Assembly (NCBI RefSeq): GCF_001870435.1
Contig: NZ_MDDR01000005.1
Location: 62,001 to 126,000 of the forward strand
Direction of reading: 5' to 3'
DNA from: Pseudomonas costantinii
GTDB taxonomy: Bacteria > Pseudomonadota > Gammaproteobacteria > Pseudomonadales > Pseudomonadaceae
Length of the DNA: 64,000 bases
The position numbers and the translations under genes are program-made. Of the stretch, positions 62,550 to 64,000 are shown piece by piece (positions within the stretch are counted from its first letter, which is position 1; every line of letters begins with the position of its first letter). The notes beneath the pieces were generated by a model, which searched no databases, was not told where the DNA came from, and worked only from the letters and a program-made list of their open reading frames with translations.

Positions 62550-62557
62550 TTATTTTT
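62550..62557 (-). promoter_or_regulatory. AAAAATAA motif in the hutT leader (possible Hfq/Crc site)
   Basis: On the reverse strand AAAAATAA lies 13 bases upstream of the hutT ATG, just before the AGGGACGAG ribosome site, and fits AANAANAA. Histidine use is a known target of catabolite repression in Pseudomonas. The site itself is inferred. Confidence 0.4.
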
Positions 62558-62567
62558 ATAAGAAGAG

Positions 62568-62680
62568 GATCGTTCCCACGCTCTGCGTGGGAATGCATCC
62601 TGTGACGCTCAGCGTCACGGCTCTAAAAGTAGACGCAGAGCGTCCAGGGCGGCATTCCCACGCAGAGCGTGGGAATGATC
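62568..62680. repeat. Dispersed cruciform repeat, copy C
   Basis: A 113-bp element with GATCGTTCCCACGCT at one end and its one-mismatch complement at the other. It has two inner hairpins (GTGACGC/GCGTCAC, then GACGC/GCGTC) in the same order as copy A. It ends two bases beyond the hutH stop codon, just as copy A abuts gltD. Confidence 0.85.
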
Positions 62681-62682
62681 AG

Positions 62683-64000
62683 TTACAGGCTTGGCAGCAA
62701 CTTGGCCGGCACCAGTTCATTCAGGCAGCGGCTGGCAAGCAGCTCGCTGGCGGCGTTGATGTCAGGTGCAAAGAAGCGGTCCTTTTCATAGAACGCCACT
62801 TTGTCGCGCAGAATGCCGCGAGCCTTTTCAAGCTTGGTCGAGGTTTTCAAGCCGTCGCGCAGGTCCAGGCCCTGGCACGCTGCCAGCCACTCAACCGCCA
62901 ACACACCACGGGTGTTCTCGGCCATTTCCCACAGGCGCTTGCCCGCAGCCGGCGCCATCGAAACGTGGTCTTCCTGGTTGGCGGAAGTCGGCAGGCTGTC
63001 CACGCTATGCGGATGAGCCAGCGCCTTGTTCTCACTGGCCAACGCTGCTGCTGTCACCTGGGCGATCATGAAACCGGAGTTCACCCCGCCATTGCCCACC
63101 AGGAACGGCGGCAATTGCGACATGTGCTTGTCCATCATCAGCGAGATACGGCGCTCGCTCAGGGAGCCGATTTCCGCGATGGCCAGCGCCATGTTATCAG
63201 CGGCCATGGCCACCGGTTCCGCGTGGAAGTTACCGCCGGAGATCACGTCGCCTTCGGCTGCAAACACCAGCGGGTTATCCGACACGGCGTTGGCTTCCAC
63301 CACCAGCACTTCGGCGGCCTGGCGGAACTGGGTCAGGCAGGCGCCCATGACTTGCGGCTGGCAGCGCAGGGAGTACGGGTCTTGTACTTTGTCGCAGTTC
63401 TGGTGCGACTGGGAGACCTGGCTGCTTTCGCCCAGCAGGTCACGATAGGCCGCAGCCGCATCGATCTGCCCACGTTGGCCGCGAGCGGCGTGAATACGTG
63501 CGTCAAATGGCGAACGCGAGCCCAGCACCGCTTCCACGGTCAGGGCGCCGCAGGCCAGGGCGCCCGCGAACAAATCTTCGCCTTCGAACAGGCCACGCAA
63601 AGCATACGCGGTAGATACCTGGGTGCCGTTGAGCAGCGCCAGACCTTCTTTGGCGGCGAGGGTCAGCGGGGTCAGGCCGGCGACTTTCAGCGCTTCGGTG
63701 GCCTCAAGCCATTCGCCCTTGTAGCGCGCCTTGCCTTCGCCCAGCAGCACCAGGGACATGTGGGCCAATGGCGCCAAGTCACCGGAAGCACCCACTGAAC
63801 CTTTCAGAGGAATATGCGGATACACCTCGGCGTTGATCAGCGCGATCAGTGCGTCGATCACCTGGCGGCGAATCCCGGAGAACCCACGGCTCAGGCTGTT
63901 GACCTTGAGCACCATGACCAGCCGCACCAGCGCATCGCTGATCGGCTCACCGACACCGGCGGCATGGGACAGCACCAGCGAACGCTGGAGGTTTTCCAGG
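62683..64000 (-). CDS. hutH: Histidine ammonia-lyase (5' end beyond the window)
   Basis: The visible 439 residues cover all but roughly the first 70-80 of the enzyme that deaminates histidine to urocanate. The Ala-Ser-Gly triplet that cyclises into the MIO electrophile lies at 63781-63789, in [12 protein letters not shown]. The frame runs open through the window edge ([19 protein letters not shown]), so the GTG at 63975 is internal and not the start. It is the upstream neighbour of hutT-hutI-hutG. Confidence 0.96.
   Translation of the reverse strand, partial: LENLQRSLVLSHAAGVGEPISDALVRLVMVLKVNSLSRGFSGIRRQVIDALIALINAEVYPHIPLKGSVGASGDLAPLAHMSLVLLGEGKARYKGEWLEATEALKVAGLTPLTLAAKEGLALLNGTQVSTAYALRGLFEGEDLFAGALACGALTVEAVLGSRSPFDARIHAARGQRGQIDAAAAYRDLLGESSQVSQSHQNCDKVQDPYSLRCQPQVMGACLTQFRQAAEVLVVEANAVSDNPLVFAAEGDVISGGNFHAEPVAMAADNMALAIAEIGSLSERRISLMMDKHMSQLPPFLVGNGGVNSGFMIAQVTAAALASENKALAHPHSVDSLPTSANQEDHVSMAPAAGKRLWEMAENTRGVLAVEWLAACQGLDLRDGLKTSTKLEKARGILRDKVAFYEKDRFFAPDINAASELLASRCLNELVPAKLLPSL

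Noticed and set aside
60551..62605. Long forward-strand open frame opposite hutI and hutT
   Set aside because: His/Asp-rich low-complexity translation typical of antisense shadows. The reverse strand carries clear hutI and hutT.

Overview
The window is 64 kb of ordinary, high-GC, gene-dense chromosome from a Pseudomonas, most likely the P. fluorescens group. The evidence is the set and order of core genes: gltBD-damX-aroBK-pilQ(PO)NM / ponA / maeB / rpmE / priA / argS / hslVU / phaC1ZC2D-phaFI / ubiEJB-hisIE-tatABC / opgGH / hut. The complete medium-chain PHA locus and the many dispersed Pseudomonas-type palindromic repeats point the same way. I saw no rRNA, tRNA, phage, insertion sequence or CRISPR array.

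Layout. 1-2.9 kb: a lone PemK/MazF-like protein, then a LysR regulator divergent from a YnfM-type MFS exporter. 2.9-10.5 kb: hemE and the glutamate synthase genes gltB-gltD. 10.5-17.4 kb: a reverse-strand cluster running pilM-pilN-(pilO-pilP fusion)-pilQ-aroK-aroB-damX-like. 17.6-29.2 kb: ponA, maeB, rpmE, priA, argS, an FtsN-like SPOR protein and hslVU. 29.3-36.8 kb: a DUF971 gene and the PHA locus, with two synthases, a depolymerase, the PhaD regulator, two phasins and a small PHA-associated protein. 37-43 kb: ubiE-ubiJ-ubiB, hisI-hisE, tatABC and rsmE. 43-47 kb: two tandem chemoreceptors. 47-51 kb: a polar amino-acid ABC transporter with two paralogous binding proteins. 51-57.9 kb: opgGH, dtd, pip and an HSL-family hydrolase. 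58-64 kb: an orphan choline-type binding protein and hutG-hutI-hutT-hutH, with hutH cut by the window end.

How the genes work together. phaC1/phaC2 polymerise and PhaZ mobilises storage polyester, PhaI/PhaF coat and segregate the granules, and PhaD regulates. The phaC1 upstream region holds a good -24/-12 (sigma-54) match between long inverted arms, and an A-rich Hfq/Crc-type motif sits at the phaC1 start. HutT imports histidine and HutH/HutI/HutG are three of the steps degrading it to glutamate, the product GltBD makes by assimilation.

Most unusual region. No wholly new system is evident. The reduced pilus-assembly cluster stands out: PilM appears to have lost the second half of its actin-like fold, PilO and PilP are one polypeptide, and PilQ is a short secretin without AMIN domains. 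The gene order matches the hofMNOPQ-aroKB-damX cluster of enterobacteria. Also notable are three copies of a ~110-bp cruciform-forming element, one of them lying inside the ABC transporter operon.
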